From contig NZ_QTTN01000010.1 in NCBI RefSeq assembly GCF_003386535.1, positions 1 through 64,000 on the forward strand: a stretch of DNA of 64,000 nt, written 5' to 3'. Shown piece after piece: positions 26,285-35,581 of the stretch. The translations under genes and the position numbers were made by a program. This stretch comes from Paenibacillus taihuensis (GTDB taxonomy: Bacteria; Bacillota; Bacilli; Paenibacillales; Paenibacillaceae). A model generated the notes under the pieces. It did no database searches. It was not told the DNA's origin and worked only from the letters and a program-made list of their open reading frames with translations. The stretch's first letter is position 1. Each line of letters begins with the position of its first letter.

Positions 26285-26830
26285 TTGAAAAAAACACTAT
26301 TGATTGCTGCTATGAGCGCATTCGTTGTCGTATCGTTCACCATTCTGATTAGAGCAAGCACCGAGAGGGTTCCGGAACGTACCGAGAATGATGATGGTCC
26401 GGGCGCATTCGCTCAAGGATCTTTTAGTGACGGCGTCCTGGACATCAAAGACCTGAAAAGGAGTGCCGACCTCATTGTTTTCGGAGCAGCCGTCTCAGAA
26501 CAAGCTTCTTCCGATGTGGGCGTTGCGACAACGTTTAAAGTAACGAAATCGTTTAAAGGAAAAAGCCCAGAAGAAATCATTATTTATCAATTAAAAGACG
26601 GTAACGAACTTGTATCCGGCGAAGGATATTATTTATTTTTACGAAAACAAACGGATGACCAAGAGAATACGTACTACATAAGCGGTGGCATTCAAGGCCT
26701 ATTCGATAAGAAAGATCAGAAGGTTTCCGCGAGAGAACATTTGATGAGAAGCAGCATGAAAGAGTTAATAAAAGGAAAAGCAGCAGGCACGAGCGACGTT
26801 GAGTTTTTTGAAGGTTGGATTAACCAGTAG
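26285..26830 (+). CDS. Exported protein of unknown function
   Basis: 181 residues from a TTG start with AGGTG six bases upstream. MKKTLLIAAMSAFVVVSFTI is a signal peptide or anchor. The rest is a small beta-rich domain with DIKDLKRSADLIVFGAAVSE, TTFKVTKSFKGKSPEEIIIY and GEGYYLFLRKQTDDQ. From memory this resembles secreted Bacillales proteins annotated only as hypothetical. GC content is lower than in surrounding genes. Convergent with the Nudix gene, their stops abutting. Confidence 0.7.
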   Translation: MKKTLLIAAMSAFVVVSFTILIRASTERVPERTENDDGPGAFAQGSFSDGVLDIKDLKRSADLIVFGAAVSEQASSDVGVATTFKVTKSFKGKSPEEIIIYQLKDGNELVSGEGYYLFLRKQTDDQENTYYISGGIQGLFDKKDQKVSAREHLMRSSMKELIKGKAAGTSDVEFFEGWINQ

Positions 26831-27241
26831 TTATTCAAACAACGCCTTACTCATATTCACCTGCTCAATCATATGCCCAATATTGCCCTCCCCCGCATAC
26901 AGCGTCATGTCGAAGAAGTCAGGCGACAGATCGGACCAATATAGCTCGTTCTCGTCTCCTGCAACGGTGACGTCGTGCTTCAACCTGCCCGCGTAAACCT
27001 CCACGTAGCAGTCCTGCAAATAATACGTGAAATCCATAATCCGATGCAGCACAAGATCTGCCGCCGTGATGCCTGTTTCCTCTTCAAGTTCCCGGTAAGC
27101 CGCGTCCATTCCTGCTTCACCTGGCTCGATTTTGCCACCGACGAGATTGCTCAGCCCCTTATACGGCTCCTTCAGCCTTCGGCACATGAGCAGCCTGTCC
27201 ATCTCCGGATTGTACACCATCAAACAGTTATAGCCTTGCAC
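26831..27241 (-). CDS. Nudix hydrolase
   Basis: About 137 residues with a complete Nudix box: GGKIEPGEAGMDAAYRELEE followed by ETGI fits GX5EX7REUXEEXGU. The N-terminal YNCLMVYNPEMDRLLMCRRL and the SNLVGG strand resemble MutT-like 8-oxo-dGTPases, but the substrate is not predictable. I prefer the GTG at 27241, because GGAGGGGG lies eight bases upstream; in-frame ATGs further out (27271 and nearer) fall inside an ATGG tandem repeat. Confidence 0.85.
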   Translation of the reverse strand: MQGYNCLMVYNPEMDRLLMCRRLKEPYKGLSNLVGGKIEPGEAGMDAAYRELEEETGITAADLVLHRIMDFTYYLQDCYVEVYAGRLKHDVTVAGDENELYWSDLSPDFFDMTLYAGEGNIGHMIEQVNMSKALFE

Positions 27242-27255
27242 TCGCTGTTCCCCCT

Positions 27256-27275
27256 CCATCCATCCATCCATCCAT
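27256..27275. repeat. Tetranucleotide repeat (ATGG)5 before the Nudix gene
   Basis: Five perfect tandem copies of CCAT on the plus strand (ATGG on the minus strand), immediately upstream of the Nudix ribosome binding site. They generate several out-of-frame ATG codons. Confidence 0.85.
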
Positions 27276-27289
27276 CAACCATTCATGCT

Positions 27290-28324
27290 CTATGTAAAAT
27301 ACTGCTTAACTGTCCCGCGCCCCGCTTCCACTTCTACTTCGGCAAAAGCACCATTAATGAGCGTCAGCTGCGGCGGAACATGCCCGCAATCGATATCGTA
27401 GATGATCGGCAGTCCTAGTTCGTCTGCCAGATCGGCGTACACATCTTCAATCATGTAGTTTTCAACCGGCCGGTTAGCGGGGCTCCGTCCGAACATAATG
27501 CCGGAGCAGCGCTCGAACCAGCCCGCCAGCTTCATCTGTACAAGCGACCTGCGTACGTCCGTCGTGACCAACTCGCAGTTCTCGAGATACCACAGCAGTT
27601 TTTCTCCCGGGATGTGCACTTCCCTGAATGCAGCAACATCTCCGTATGGCGTGCCGATCAGATGACGGATGACATCGATGCAGCCGCCGAGGAGCCGTCC
27701 TTGCAGCCGGATGCTGCCCCGAGGTTCTAGTCCATCTGGCAGTATCGCACTCCACATCGTCGGCTCCGTCAAGTTGAACACGGCTTTGCCTGCTTCCTTC
27801 GGCCACTCCTTCAGATAGCTGCTCGACGAGTGCTGGACGATTGCCCCGCCTGTTTCCGTGGACAGAACAGCCTGCCACATCGCGGTTGTCTCATCTGTCA
27901 CCTCACCGCGAAGATCGACGAAGTTCGTGCCATGCGCCGTCGCGATACCTGTCTTCAGCGTAATGGCAAGCAGCAGCACGCTGAGGTCCGAGTAGCCCAT
28001 AACCCATTTGCAGGGGAGCCGGTCGTAATCGACTTGGTCCACCATTTCAATCAACAGCTCGCCGCCCCATGGCGGGATGATGAGATCGACATCCGCTGCT
28101 TGGACCATCGCATTAAACTCTTCTGCCCGCTTGGCGGCCGGCGCGGATTTTGCTTTATTTTGCGTCCACACCGTCTCTCCGAATTGCACCCCAAAGCCGC
28201 TTATCGCCAGTCTCTCTCGTGCCTCCTCCAACCATGGATGAATTCTCTCTTCTGCTCCCGAGGATGGCGCTGTTACGCCGATCATTGCACCTTCCTTAAG
28301 AACTGGATATCGAATGCTGCTCAT
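27290..28324 (-). CDS. S66 family peptidase (LD-carboxypeptidase / MccF-like)
   Basis: About 344 residues. MSSIRYPVLKEGAMIGVTAP opens the family pattern. PPWGGELLIEMV, MGYSDLSVLLLAI (nucleophile Ser in GYSD) and CGHVPPQLTLINGA (catalytic His) match peptidase family S66, which includes murein LD-carboxypeptidase LdcA and the microcin C self-immunity protein MccF. Without a neighbouring microcin locus I cannot choose between the two. The start at 28324 has GGAG upstream; the longer open frame overlaps the SDR gene. It probably forms one transcript with the SDR and phosphotransferase genes. Confidence 0.85.
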   Translation of the reverse strand: MSSIRYPVLKEGAMIGVTAPSSGAEERIHPWLEEARERLAISGFGVQFGETVWTQNKAKSAPAAKRAEEFNAMVQAADVDLIIPPWGGELLIEMVDQVDYDRLPCKWVMGYSDLSVLLLAITLKTGIATAHGTNFVDLRGEVTDETTAMWQAVLSTETGGAIVQHSSSSYLKEWPKEAGKAVFNLTEPTMWSAILPDGLEPRGSIRLQGRLLGGCIDVIRHLIGTPYGDVAAFREVHIPGEKLLWYLENCELVTTDVRRSLVQMKLAGWFERCSGIMFGRSPANRPVENYMIEDVYADLADELGLPIIYDIDCGHVPPQLTLINGAFAEVEVEAGRGTVKQYFT

Positions 28325-28346
28325 GCCTGTCCACTCCTTCTCCGCT

Positions 28347-29216
28347 TTAGATGTCGTACCGGAATCCCGCCGCCTGCTCGCTCCAGCTCCAGAACTTGCT
28401 CGCCTCTTCGGCGGAATCTGCCAGCTTCGACACGGCAATCGGCTTCTTCTTGTAGAAATAATCGCCGCTCTGTCCACCGACCTGCCCCGCACTCGCTAAG
28501 TGAATCGCCGTCGCTGAACCCTCTTCTGCCGTCAGAAAGAACGGGCGCATCAGCTTATGTGCAAGCTGGCCAAAACCAGTCGACCGGTTCACCCCGATAT
28601 CCGTCGCAACGACGCCAGGGTGGAGCGCATAGACCGAAATTCCTGTACCTTGCAAACGCCTTGCGAGTTCCTTCGTGAACCAAATATTAGCGATCTTCGA
28701 CCTGCTGTACGCCCGCCAAACGGTAAAATCCTTCACCATCCCCGGGTCCGCATAGTTCATCTTCCCGATCTTGTGCGCGCCGGACGATACGTTGACGACT
28801 CGCGCCGCGGCACTTTGACGTAGCAGCGGAATCAGCAGCCCTGTCAGCAAAAAATGTCCCAAATGGTTCACGCCAAGCTGCCGCTCGAACCCGTCTGCCG
28901 TCTCCTCCCGCTTCAGCGTAATGACACCCGCATTGTTGACGAGCACATCCAGACGGCTTGTCCGGCCAGCAATCTCCGCAGCCGCCGCTCGGATGCTTGC
29001 CATAGAAGCCAAGTCGCACAGCAGCAGCTCTGCATCCTGCCGCCCCGACTTCTTGTTGACGTGCTCGACTGCAGCCTGCCCCTTCTTCTTGTTCCGCGCT
29101 AACAGATAAACCTTCATCCCTTGCTCCGCGGCAAGGAGCGCGGCGGTCGCGCGCCCCATCCCTCCGCTTGCTCCTGTGACTAGTGCAATTCGCTGTGTGC
29201 TGCTGTTGTTCGCCAT
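28347..29216 (-). CDS. Short-chain dehydrogenase/reductase
   Basis: 289 residues, classical SDR: cofactor motif TGASGGMG (residues 14-21), NNAG, then the catalytic Ser in VVNVSSGAH and YSRSK with Tyr and Lys. The Arg near the start of strand 2 (LLARNKKKG) suggests NADP(H). The overall pattern resembles retinol-dehydrogenase-like SDRs. It starts two bases after the end of the phosphotransferase gene and ends 22 bases before the S66 start, so the three are likely an operon. Confidence 0.88.
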   Translation of the reverse strand: MANNSSTQRIALVTGASGGMGRATAALLAAEQGMKVYLLARNKKKGQAAVEHVNKKSGRQDAELLLCDLASMASIRAAAAEIAGRTSRLDVLVNNAGVITLKREETADGFERQLGVNHLGHFLLTGLLIPLLRQSAAARVVNVSSGAHKIGKMNYADPGMVKDFTVWRAYSRSKIANIWFTKELARRLQGTGISVYALHPGVVATDIGVNRSTGFGQLAHKLMRPFFLTAEEGSATAIHLASAGQVGGQSGDYFYKKKPIAVSKLADSAEEASKFWSWSEQAAGFRYDI

Positions 29217-29218
29217 TG

Positions 29219-30205
29219 TTAAGACACTCCTTGTTCATTCAGTAGTTGAACACACTGCGTCAAGCTGTCGAGCGTTTCTTCCAGCTGCACCGTAAGCTGG
29301 TGGACGCTCCACCTGCCACCGCTGGTCGCTGCTGCGATTCGTTCTAAGTCACCGGCAATTAGCAGCAGCATCCAGAGCGAGAACCATGTTGTGAACAAAT
29401 AATAGCCTTGTAGGAAAAGCGGGGCGTCGAGCTGGATACCATATACGGCGGATTGAGCTAGATACCGGTCCAGCAGACGCTTACGTACTGGGATGCTCAT
29501 GGATTTTGGAAAATCGGGGTGAGACGAGTCGATCACGTAGTACAAGTCCCAATAGCGGCTATTGATATGCGCATGCTCCCAATCGAGCACGCGGACGGCA
29601 CCTTCGGCACGCGCGTAGTTGCCGAGGTGAAGATCGCCGTGGGAAAGTACGTCGCGCTCCCAGTAAGTTGTCATGCGGCTGCTGCGGGTGAGAGCGTCTA
29701 GCTGATCGATGACGAACTGCGGCGTTTCGAATCTCGCGGTTAGTGTTTCTGTGAGTTCATCGCGTCTGCCTAGCACTTGCTCGGCAATGGTCTCAATGTA
29801 TGGCTTCGGACCGAGCAGCGGTTGCTGGCTGAGGTGTTCGACGGGCAGTGCGTGCCACCAAGCGATATGGTCGATTAGATCAAGCGCCGTCTCTTCGTCG
29901 AAAGCGTGCCGGAGCGCCCCCAAGTCCTCGAACAACTGCCAGCTTTGGTCGCCAGCAGCTATCCCCGAAGCCGCAAGCAGCTGCGGATAGATCGGCGGGA
30001 ACGCCATTCCCTGCAAAATATGCTCATACACCCAGCCCTCCTGCCCGAGCTGGCTTTCATTGGTAAGTGGTTTATATATGATGCTGTGCTCCGGCGAAAG
30101 GTAGACACGCTCTACGCTTTTGCCGTTCATCCCTGTGTATAGCGTTTCTCTGCGCCAAATACGGCTCGCATCCAAAGTGCCGTCCGGCAAAATAATCTCC
30201 TTCAT
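29219..30205 (-). CDS. APH-family phosphotransferase
   Basis: About 328 residues with a kinase-like fold of the aminoglycoside phosphotransferase group: VLSHGDLHLGNYA (catalytic Asp in HGDxHxxN) and VRVLDWEHAHINSRYWDLYY (metal-binding Asp). Many members act on small metabolites rather than antibiotics, so resistance should not be assumed. The start MKEIILPDG at 30205 has GGGAGGGG eight bases upstream. Confidence 0.82.
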   Translation of the reverse strand: MKEIILPDGTLDASRIWRRETLYTGMNGKSVERVYLSPEHSIIYKPLTNESQLGQEGWVYEHILQGMAFPPIYPQLLAASGIAAGDQSWQLFEDLGALRHAFDEETALDLIDHIAWWHALPVEHLSQQPLLGPKPYIETIAEQVLGRRDELTETLTARFETPQFVIDQLDALTRSSRMTTYWERDVLSHGDLHLGNYARAEGAVRVLDWEHAHINSRYWDLYYVIDSSHPDFPKSMSIPVRKRLLDRYLAQSAVYGIQLDAPLFLQGYYLFTTWFSLWMLLLIAGDLERIAAATSGGRWSVHQLTVQLEETLDSLTQCVQLLNEQGVS

Positions 30206-30427
30206 AGTGAGTTCCCCTCCCAATGAGGAAACTTCATCCAATAGTTCTATTCTACATGAAAAACTTCGGTTTTAGGTGCCTCATCTCTAATTCGTGGTTC
30301 CGCTCCGTCCGCCCATTTCGATGATCGTTCCCGTGGTACTTCGTACCAAAGTCACTCTCATTCGAAATGGTCGGCGCTGCGCTTCACCACTCTTTTTCAA
30401 TGGCGGCAAAACCTCCGCTGACAAAGA

Positions 30428-30460
30428 ACCGCTGCCGCTAACATGGCAGCGGTTCTACGG
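30428..30460. other. Perfect hairpin AACCGCTGCC/GGCAGCGGTT
   Basis: A 10-base perfect stem with an 8-base loop, in the gap between the phosphotransferase promoter region and the exporter operon. On the minus strand it is followed by CTTTGTC, too poor in T for a confident terminator. Confidence 0.5.
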
Positions 30461-30499
30461 GCCGGCTTGGCCCTCGCCTGGTAGCCCCCCTCCTCCATC

Positions 30500-30895
30500 T
30501 TCTATGTTTGCCAATGTAGTTACCCAGAAGCACCTCTTGCCCCAATTTGGCCTGAATTCCATCAATGTAGATACCTGGAGTCACTACTTAACCCTGGTTC
30601 GCCGGATTTTGGACAATGTAGCTACTTGGAGGCGTCACTTCCTCCTAGTCCTCGTTCCATTACATCGATGTGTGGTACCCAGGACCACTCTTTGCGCTTT
30701 TTCGGCGCTTTTCTGCTGATGTGTGGTACTAGGTGCCACTCTTTGCGCTTTTCCAGCGTGTTTTCTCTGATGTGTGGTACTGGGTGCCACTCTTATAACC
30801 GACGTAGTCCAACAAACCAGCTACTTTACTCCAATCCCCCGCATTTCTGCGAATGTAGTCCAACTAACCAGCTACTTTCGGGGCACCAGGCGCCG
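30500..30895. repeat. Array of GATGTGTGGTAC-type repeats (family D)
   Basis: The 700-base gap has no credible gene. It holds about seven units of about 60-70 bases. Three read GATGTGTGGTAC followed by a GxxACCACTCTT or GGTGCCACTCTT half (about 30662, 30718, 30768). Others read AATGTAGTxxxC (30512, 30565, 30616, 30795, 30850). Within units GTGGTAC and its near-complement form weak palindromes. Confidence 0.65.
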
Positions 30896-30912
30896 CTGCC
30901 TTTGTCGCGCGC

Positions 30913-30958
30913 AAAAAAAAAGAGCAACAGGGCCGGCTCACCGCCTACCTGTTGCTCC
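30913..30958 (-). terminator. Terminator of the heterodimeric exporter operon
   Basis: Stem GAGCAACAGG/CCTGTTGCTC followed by nine T on the minus strand, six bases after the exporter stop codon. Confidence 0.9.
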
Positions 30959-30963
30959 TTCCC

Positions 30964-32751
30964 TTACACCGTCGGTCCCGCCGATGCGGTGACCGCGCCG
31001 CCTGGGGCGGCAGCTGCGTGACCTTCGCCGGTCTGCAGCTGGTACATCTTATAGTACCGCCCTTGCAGCGCCATCAGCTCGCGGTGGTTGCCGCGTTCGA
31101 CGATCTCGCCGCGGTGCAGGACGAGAATTTGATCGGCCTCGCGGATCGTCGAAAGCCTGTGCGCGATGACGAGCGTCGTCCGGCCTTCGCTGACGACCTT
31201 CAACGCCTGCTGGATGAGGCCCTCCGTCTCGCTGTCGATGCTCGCCGTCGCCTCATCGAGAATGAGAATGCTCGGGTCGAACGCCAGCGCCCTCGCGAAA
31301 GAGATCAGCTGCCGCTGTCCGCTCGACAGCGTGTTGCCGCGCTCCACAACCGGTTCGTCGTAGCCGCCTGGCAGCTGCTCGACGAACGAGGATGCGCCGA
31401 CATCACGCAGCGCGGTCTTCACCCGCTCAAGCGTGATGTCCTTGTTGTACAGGCTGACATTGAACTTAATGTCGCCTGCGAACAAGAACGGATCCTGCAG
31501 CACGATGCCCATGTGCTTGCGCAAAGCCTGCTTCGACATGCCTCGAATATCGCGGCCGTCGATCGTAATAGCCCCTTGCTGCGGCTCATAGAAGCCGAGC
31601 AGCAGGTTCATGATGGAGCTTTTGCCCGAGCCCGTATGGCCGACCAGCGCCACCGTTTCCCCTTTGCGTGCTTCGAACGAAATGTTCTTCAGCACGTTCT
31701 CGCCTTCCTTGTACGCGAACGTGACGCCGTCGAACTTCACGACGCCTTCCGGGCGTCCTTCGCCTGCAGCATCTTCCACTTCCGAGCCTTCCAAATCCAT
31801 AATCGCGAACACCTTCTCCGCCGAGACGAAGGCACGCTGCGCATTGGTCAGCTGGTCGAAGATGCCGATGATCGGCAGGAAGATTCTGCCCAAATAATCG
31901 ATAAACGCATAGAACACGCCGAACTCAATTCCTGTCTGCAGCGATTGGCCGCCGAAGTACCACACAACGCCAGCGGTCACCAAGCTGCCGATGGTACCGA
32001 CGATATTCCGCGAGGACAGCGAGAAGACGCGGAACTGCTTCACCTGATTCACGTAACGGTCCTCGTTCAGCACCTCGAACTCCGCCAAAGTCACCTTTTC
32101 GCGCCGGAATGCTTGAATAATCGGCATGACGACGATGGACTCGTTGATCATCGCGTTCATGTCGCTCAGACGTGCCCGCATGATGGAGATAAACACTTTC
32201 GAATACTTCAAGTGAACGTACATGATGACAGCGAAGATCGGCGGCAGCAACAGCGTGAACGCCGCAAGCCGAGCATCGAGAATGAACAGCGCCGTAAATA
32301 TCCCCGTCAGCTGCACGACACTCACCACGAACGTCGCCATGAAGCTCATGAACAGATCGCGCACCGCTTCCGTATCGTTCGCAATCCGCGATACCACCTG
32401 GCCAATCGGCGTGTTGTCAAAATACCGCAAAGGTATCCGGCCGATATGGCGCATCAAGTCCATCCGCATGTTCTTGATAATCCGCAGCGCTGTTGCTTGC
32501 AGCAGATACGATTGCGAGAAGTTGCACACACCCGCCGTCACCAGCAGCCCGAGGTATAGCCCGAGCAGCCGCAGCACGGCTGGCAGATCATTCTCTTTCA
32601 GCGAGAGATGCTTATCGATGATCGTCTTCGTAATATAGGGTCCGCCAAGCTCGGCGCCGACCGCGCAGCATAGGATGAGCAGCGCTGCGATAATCCGGTA
32701 CTTGTAGACGAGTGCGTAGCCAAGCAGCCGTCTCGTCGTCGATTGGTTCAT
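30964..32751 (-). CDS. yheH: ABC exporter subunit with canonical ATPase site (YheH/BmrD-like)
   Basis: About 595 residues: six membrane helices (from YRIIAALLILCCAVGAE), then an ATPase domain with Walker A GHTGSGKSS, signature LSSGQRQLISFARAL and Walker B ILILDEATASID with the catalytic Glu present. Together with the neighbour at 32845-34590 it should form a heterodimeric exporter of the BmrC/BmrD type, known in Bacillus for multidrug efflux. The start at 32751 has AGGAGG. The symbol is assigned from the pair layout and is tentative. Confidence 0.85.
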   Translation of the reverse strand: MNQSTTRRLLGYALVYKYRIIAALLILCCAVGAELGGPYITKTIIDKHLSLKENDLPAVLRLLGLYLGLLVTAGVCNFSQSYLLQATALRIIKNMRMDLMRHIGRIPLRYFDNTPIGQVVSRIANDTEAVRDLFMSFMATFVVSVVQLTGIFTALFILDARLAAFTLLLPPIFAVIMYVHLKYSKVFISIMRARLSDMNAMINESIVVMPIIQAFRREKVTLAEFEVLNEDRYVNQVKQFRVFSLSSRNIVGTIGSLVTAGVVWYFGGQSLQTGIEFGVFYAFIDYLGRIFLPIIGIFDQLTNAQRAFVSAEKVFAIMDLEGSEVEDAAGEGRPEGVVKFDGVTFAYKEGENVLKNISFEARKGETVALVGHTGSGKSSIMNLLLGFYEPQQGAITIDGRDIRGMSKQALRKHMGIVLQDPFLFAGDIKFNVSLYNKDITLERVKTALRDVGASSFVEQLPGGYDEPVVERGNTLSSGQRQLISFARALAFDPSILILDEATASIDSETEGLIQQALKVVSEGRTTLVIAHRLSTIREADQILVLHRGEIVERGNHRELMALQGRYYKMYQLQTGEGHAAAAPGGAVTASAGPTV

Positions 32752-32794
32752 AGCTACCTCCTGGATTCTTTTATCCTGCACGCCTGCACGCCTG

Positions 32795-32834
32795 CATGAC
32801 TTCATGACTTCATGACTTCATGACTTCATTTCTT
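32795..32834. repeat. Tandem 8-bp repeat (CATGACTT)
   Basis: Four perfect copies (32795-32826) and one divergent copy, between the two exporter genes and upstream of the second gene's ribosome site. The second 8-base tandem repeat in the window; see 2911-2950. Confidence 0.85.
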
Positions 32835-32844
32835 CATGCCTGCG

Positions 32845-34590
32845 CTACTCTTCCAAGCTCGCTTCCATCTGCTGCCGATCCCACTGCTGCTTATACCACC
32901 CGCCGAAGAACATCAGCTCCTCGTGCGTACCTTCTTCAATAACTCGCCCTTCATCTAGCACGAGGATCCAATCCGCATGGCTGACCGCAGACAACCGGTG
33001 CGTGGAGATCAAGGTTGTTTTGCCCGCCCGATTCTGACGAATATGGTGCAGAATCGCGCTCTCCGTCCGTGCATCCACCGCGCTGAGCGCATCATCCAGC
33101 AGCAAAATCTCCGAATCGATCAGCAGCGCCCTCGCAATCGCCAGCCGCTGCTTCTGCCCCCCGGAGAGCATGACGCCATTCTCGCCGACGATGGTCCCAA
33201 GTCCTTCCGGCATTCCGGCGATGTCCGAGGTGAACGAGGCCATCTCCACAGCCTTCCGTATCTCGGCCTCGGAAGCGTCCGGCTTGCCGAGCGCAATATT
33301 GTCGCTGATCGACTTAGATAACAGCAGATGCTCCTGCGGCACATAGCCGATCCAGCTCTTCACAAGGTCTATCTCAATCTTTTCCACCGGTACACCCGAT
33401 ATAAACAGACGCTCTGACTCCACCTGATATTGGCGCAGCAGCTGCTTCAGCAAGGTGCTCTTCCCGCTTCCCGTCCGGCCGACAATGCCAAGCGTCTGCC
33501 CGCGCTCCAGCTTGAACGACACGTCCCGCAAACTCGGCTGGACCGCCGCCGGATAGGTAAACGTCAGCTTCTTCATCTCTATTGCTTCAGGCCGAGCCAC
33601 TGCAACTGACCTCGCAGGGTCCGCAAGATCCGGCTTCTCATCGAATGCCTTTTGCAGCCGATCCGCGGAGGCGTTGCCGCGTTGAAGCACGTTAATGAAT
33701 TCGCCGAAGGAAATCATCGGCCAAATTAACATCCCTAAATAAATATTAAACGACACTAACTGTCCAAGCGTAATCTCGCCATGGAACACCAGATAGGAAC
33801 CGTACCCGATTCCGATCGAATAGCTGACGCCAACAATAATAGAGATTAGCGGCTGAAACAGCGCATTGAGCATCGACACCAGCCGGTTCTTCTCCATCAC
33901 TTCGGTGGTGACATCATCGAATGCAGTCAGGTCATGCCGCTCCTGCACATAAGAACGGATGACGCGAATGCCGGAGATCGACTCCAGCGCGTGATTGTTC
34001 ATCGTTCCGAACGCGTCTTGAGCTGCCATGAAGCGAACGCGCACTCTTTTGCCCAGCTTACTAATAACTACCGCAAGCAGCGGCAGAGGAATAAGCGCCG
34101 CGAGCATCAGCTTGTAATTAATCAAGGAAATCATCGTAATAATGACGACCGATGCGCCGACGACCGTGTTCACGAGCGTCATAACGCCGTAGCCGGCTGT
34201 GTTGCCAATGGCCAAAATATCGTTCGTCGCAAGCGCCATCAGCTGTCCCGTATTGTTACGCTGGAAGAACGACGGCGTCATCCGCGTGAGATGCGTCAGA
34301 AACCGCCCCCGCAATAGCTTCTCGATGAGCACCGAATTCCCGTACAACGTGGTGATCCACGTATAGACGAGCACATATAATAGCACAGACAGCCCAATCA
34401 GCAGCAGCACCGTGCTGCTTAATTGCGATGCCGTCAGGCTTCCGCTGCGGATGCGGTCAATGGTGTTCCCGATCATTTTGGGCGGGACCGTCTGCAGCAA
34501 GCTCACGATCGTCATCAAGCTGATCGCAACCGTGTAATGCATCCATCTCTGTTTGAAAAACCAACTAAGCCGTGATACGAAAGACAACAC
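32845..34590 (-). CDS. yheI: ABC exporter subunit with degenerate ATPase site (YheI/BmrC-like)
   Basis: 581 residues. The N-terminus LSWFFKQRWMHYTVAISLM is close to YheI-type exporters. ATPase motifs are Walker A GRTGSGKST and signature LSGGQKQRLAIARAL, with Walker B ILLLDDALSAVD where Asp replaces the catalytic Glu. This is the usual sign of the degenerate partner in heterodimeric exporters. It starts at GTG 34590 (or the following TTG) behind AGGAGG. It comes first in the two-gene operon, 93 bases before its partner's start. Confidence 0.87.
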   Translation of the reverse strand: MLSFVSRLSWFFKQRWMHYTVAISLMTIVSLLQTVPPKMIGNTIDRIRSGSLTASQLSSTVLLLIGLSVLLYVLVYTWITTLYGNSVLIEKLLRGRFLTHLTRMTPSFFQRNNTGQLMALATNDILAIGNTAGYGVMTLVNTVVGASVVIITMISLINYKLMLAALIPLPLLAVVISKLGKRVRVRFMAAQDAFGTMNNHALESISGIRVIRSYVQERHDLTAFDDVTTEVMEKNRLVSMLNALFQPLISIIVGVSYSIGIGYGSYLVFHGEITLGQLVSFNIYLGMLIWPMISFGEFINVLQRGNASADRLQKAFDEKPDLADPARSVAVARPEAIEMKKLTFTYPAAVQPSLRDVSFKLERGQTLGIVGRTGSGKSTLLKQLLRQYQVESERLFISGVPVEKIEIDLVKSWIGYVPQEHLLLSKSISDNIALGKPDASEAEIRKAVEMASFTSDIAGMPEGLGTIVGENGVMLSGGQKQRLAIARALLIDSEILLLDDALSAVDARTESAILHHIRQNRAGKTTLISTHRLSAVSHADWILVLDEGRVIEEGTHEELMFFGGWYKQQWDRQQMEASLEE

Positions 34591-34642
34591 ATTCCCTCCT
34601 CAGTTCTTGTGTCTTGCTTCCTTCTCCTGACTAAAAACAGTT

Positions 34643-35557
34643 CTAGCTGGACCGCGCTTCCTGCGGCCTGAGCGCATTGCCTGATCTCGGCTTGCGGCTT
34701 GCAAGGAAGACGCCTCCGAGTATGATGACGAGCCCAACGAGCATATTCCACTTGATAGGCTCGCCTAGGAGCGTGGAGCCCCAAATCAATGCCGTGCATG
34801 GCACCAAGTACGTCACCATCGACGCGAACTCGGCGCTCCCTTTCTCCACCATGTAGTAGAACAGAATATAGGCGAAGCCCGAGCCGAACATGCCAAGACC
34901 GAGAATCATCGGCACATTATCCATCGATGTGAGATGCGGCCATGTTATGGATTCGGTAGAAAATGCGAAAATCCCGCTTGTCACGGTGCTGCTCAGCAAG
35001 GTTCCGTATGTAATTTGGTACATCGTCAGTCCGCGGAGCGACAGCCGCTTGGACAGCTGCGAGCCGACCGCGTAGCTGAACGTAGCGCACAGCATGCCGA
35101 TCAAGCCAATGCCATCGAACGAAAGCAGCGTCCCCGGACGAATGCCGAGCAGGATGACTACGCCTATTGTGGCCGTCGCAAGACCGATCCATTGCATCCG
35201 ATTCGACTTGTTGCCGAAGAACGCAATGCCGACCACAATCGTCCATACCGGCGTCGTTGCATTCAGAATGGATGCGAGACTGCTTGTCAGCCGCTGCTCG
35301 CTGAATCCGATCAACGTCCATGGCACAGCGGTATTGATGAGCGCCATGATGAACATCGCCAGCCACGGAATAGCGCGAAATCCGAAAGGCTTCTTAAACA
35401 CAGTCATAATGACGAGTACAACGAGAAGTCCGAAGCCCGAGCGCAGAAAAGCGATGGACCACGGGCCAAAGTCATGCAGCAGCATTTTGATAAAATAAAA
35501 CGAACCGCCCCAAATGAGACCGAGTCCCAGAAGCGCGGCATAGATGAGTCTAGGCAA
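34643..35557 (-). CDS. EamA-family (DMT) transporter
   Basis: 304 residues, ten predicted membrane helices in two EamA repeats; GLGLIWGGSFYFIKMLLHDF and FLRSGFGLLVVLVIM are typical of the first repeat. The second repeat ends VGLVIILGGVFLASRKPR. The start is TTG with AAGGA six bases upstream. Transported compound unknown; relatives export amino acids or metabolites. Confidence 0.88.
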   Translation of the reverse strand: MPRLIYAALLGLGLIWGGSFYFIKMLLHDFGPWSIAFLRSGFGLLVVLVIMTVFKKPFGFRAIPWLAMFIMALINTAVPWTLIGFSEQRLTSSLASILNATTPVWTIVVGIAFFGNKSNRMQWIGLATATIGVVILLGIRPGTLLSFDGIGLIGMLCATFSYAVGSQLSKRLSLRGLTMYQITYGTLLSSTVTSGIFAFSTESITWPHLTSMDNVPMILGLGMFGSGFAYILFYYMVEKGSAEFASMVTYLVPCTALIWGSTLLGEPIKWNMLVGLVIILGGVFLASRKPRSGNALRPQEARSS

Positions 35558-35581
35558 AATAAATCCTTCTTTCTTACATCC

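Noticed and set aside
29219-30205. Aminoglycoside resistance gene
   Set aside because: Only the general APH/kinase motifs are present; it lacks similarity I can recognise to known resistance enzymes, so it is listed as a phosphotransferase of unknown substrate.
30952-32559. 535-codon open frame opposite the ABC exporter gene
   Set aside because: Arg/His/Gln-rich antisense shadow; the exporter on the minus strand has all ABC motifs.
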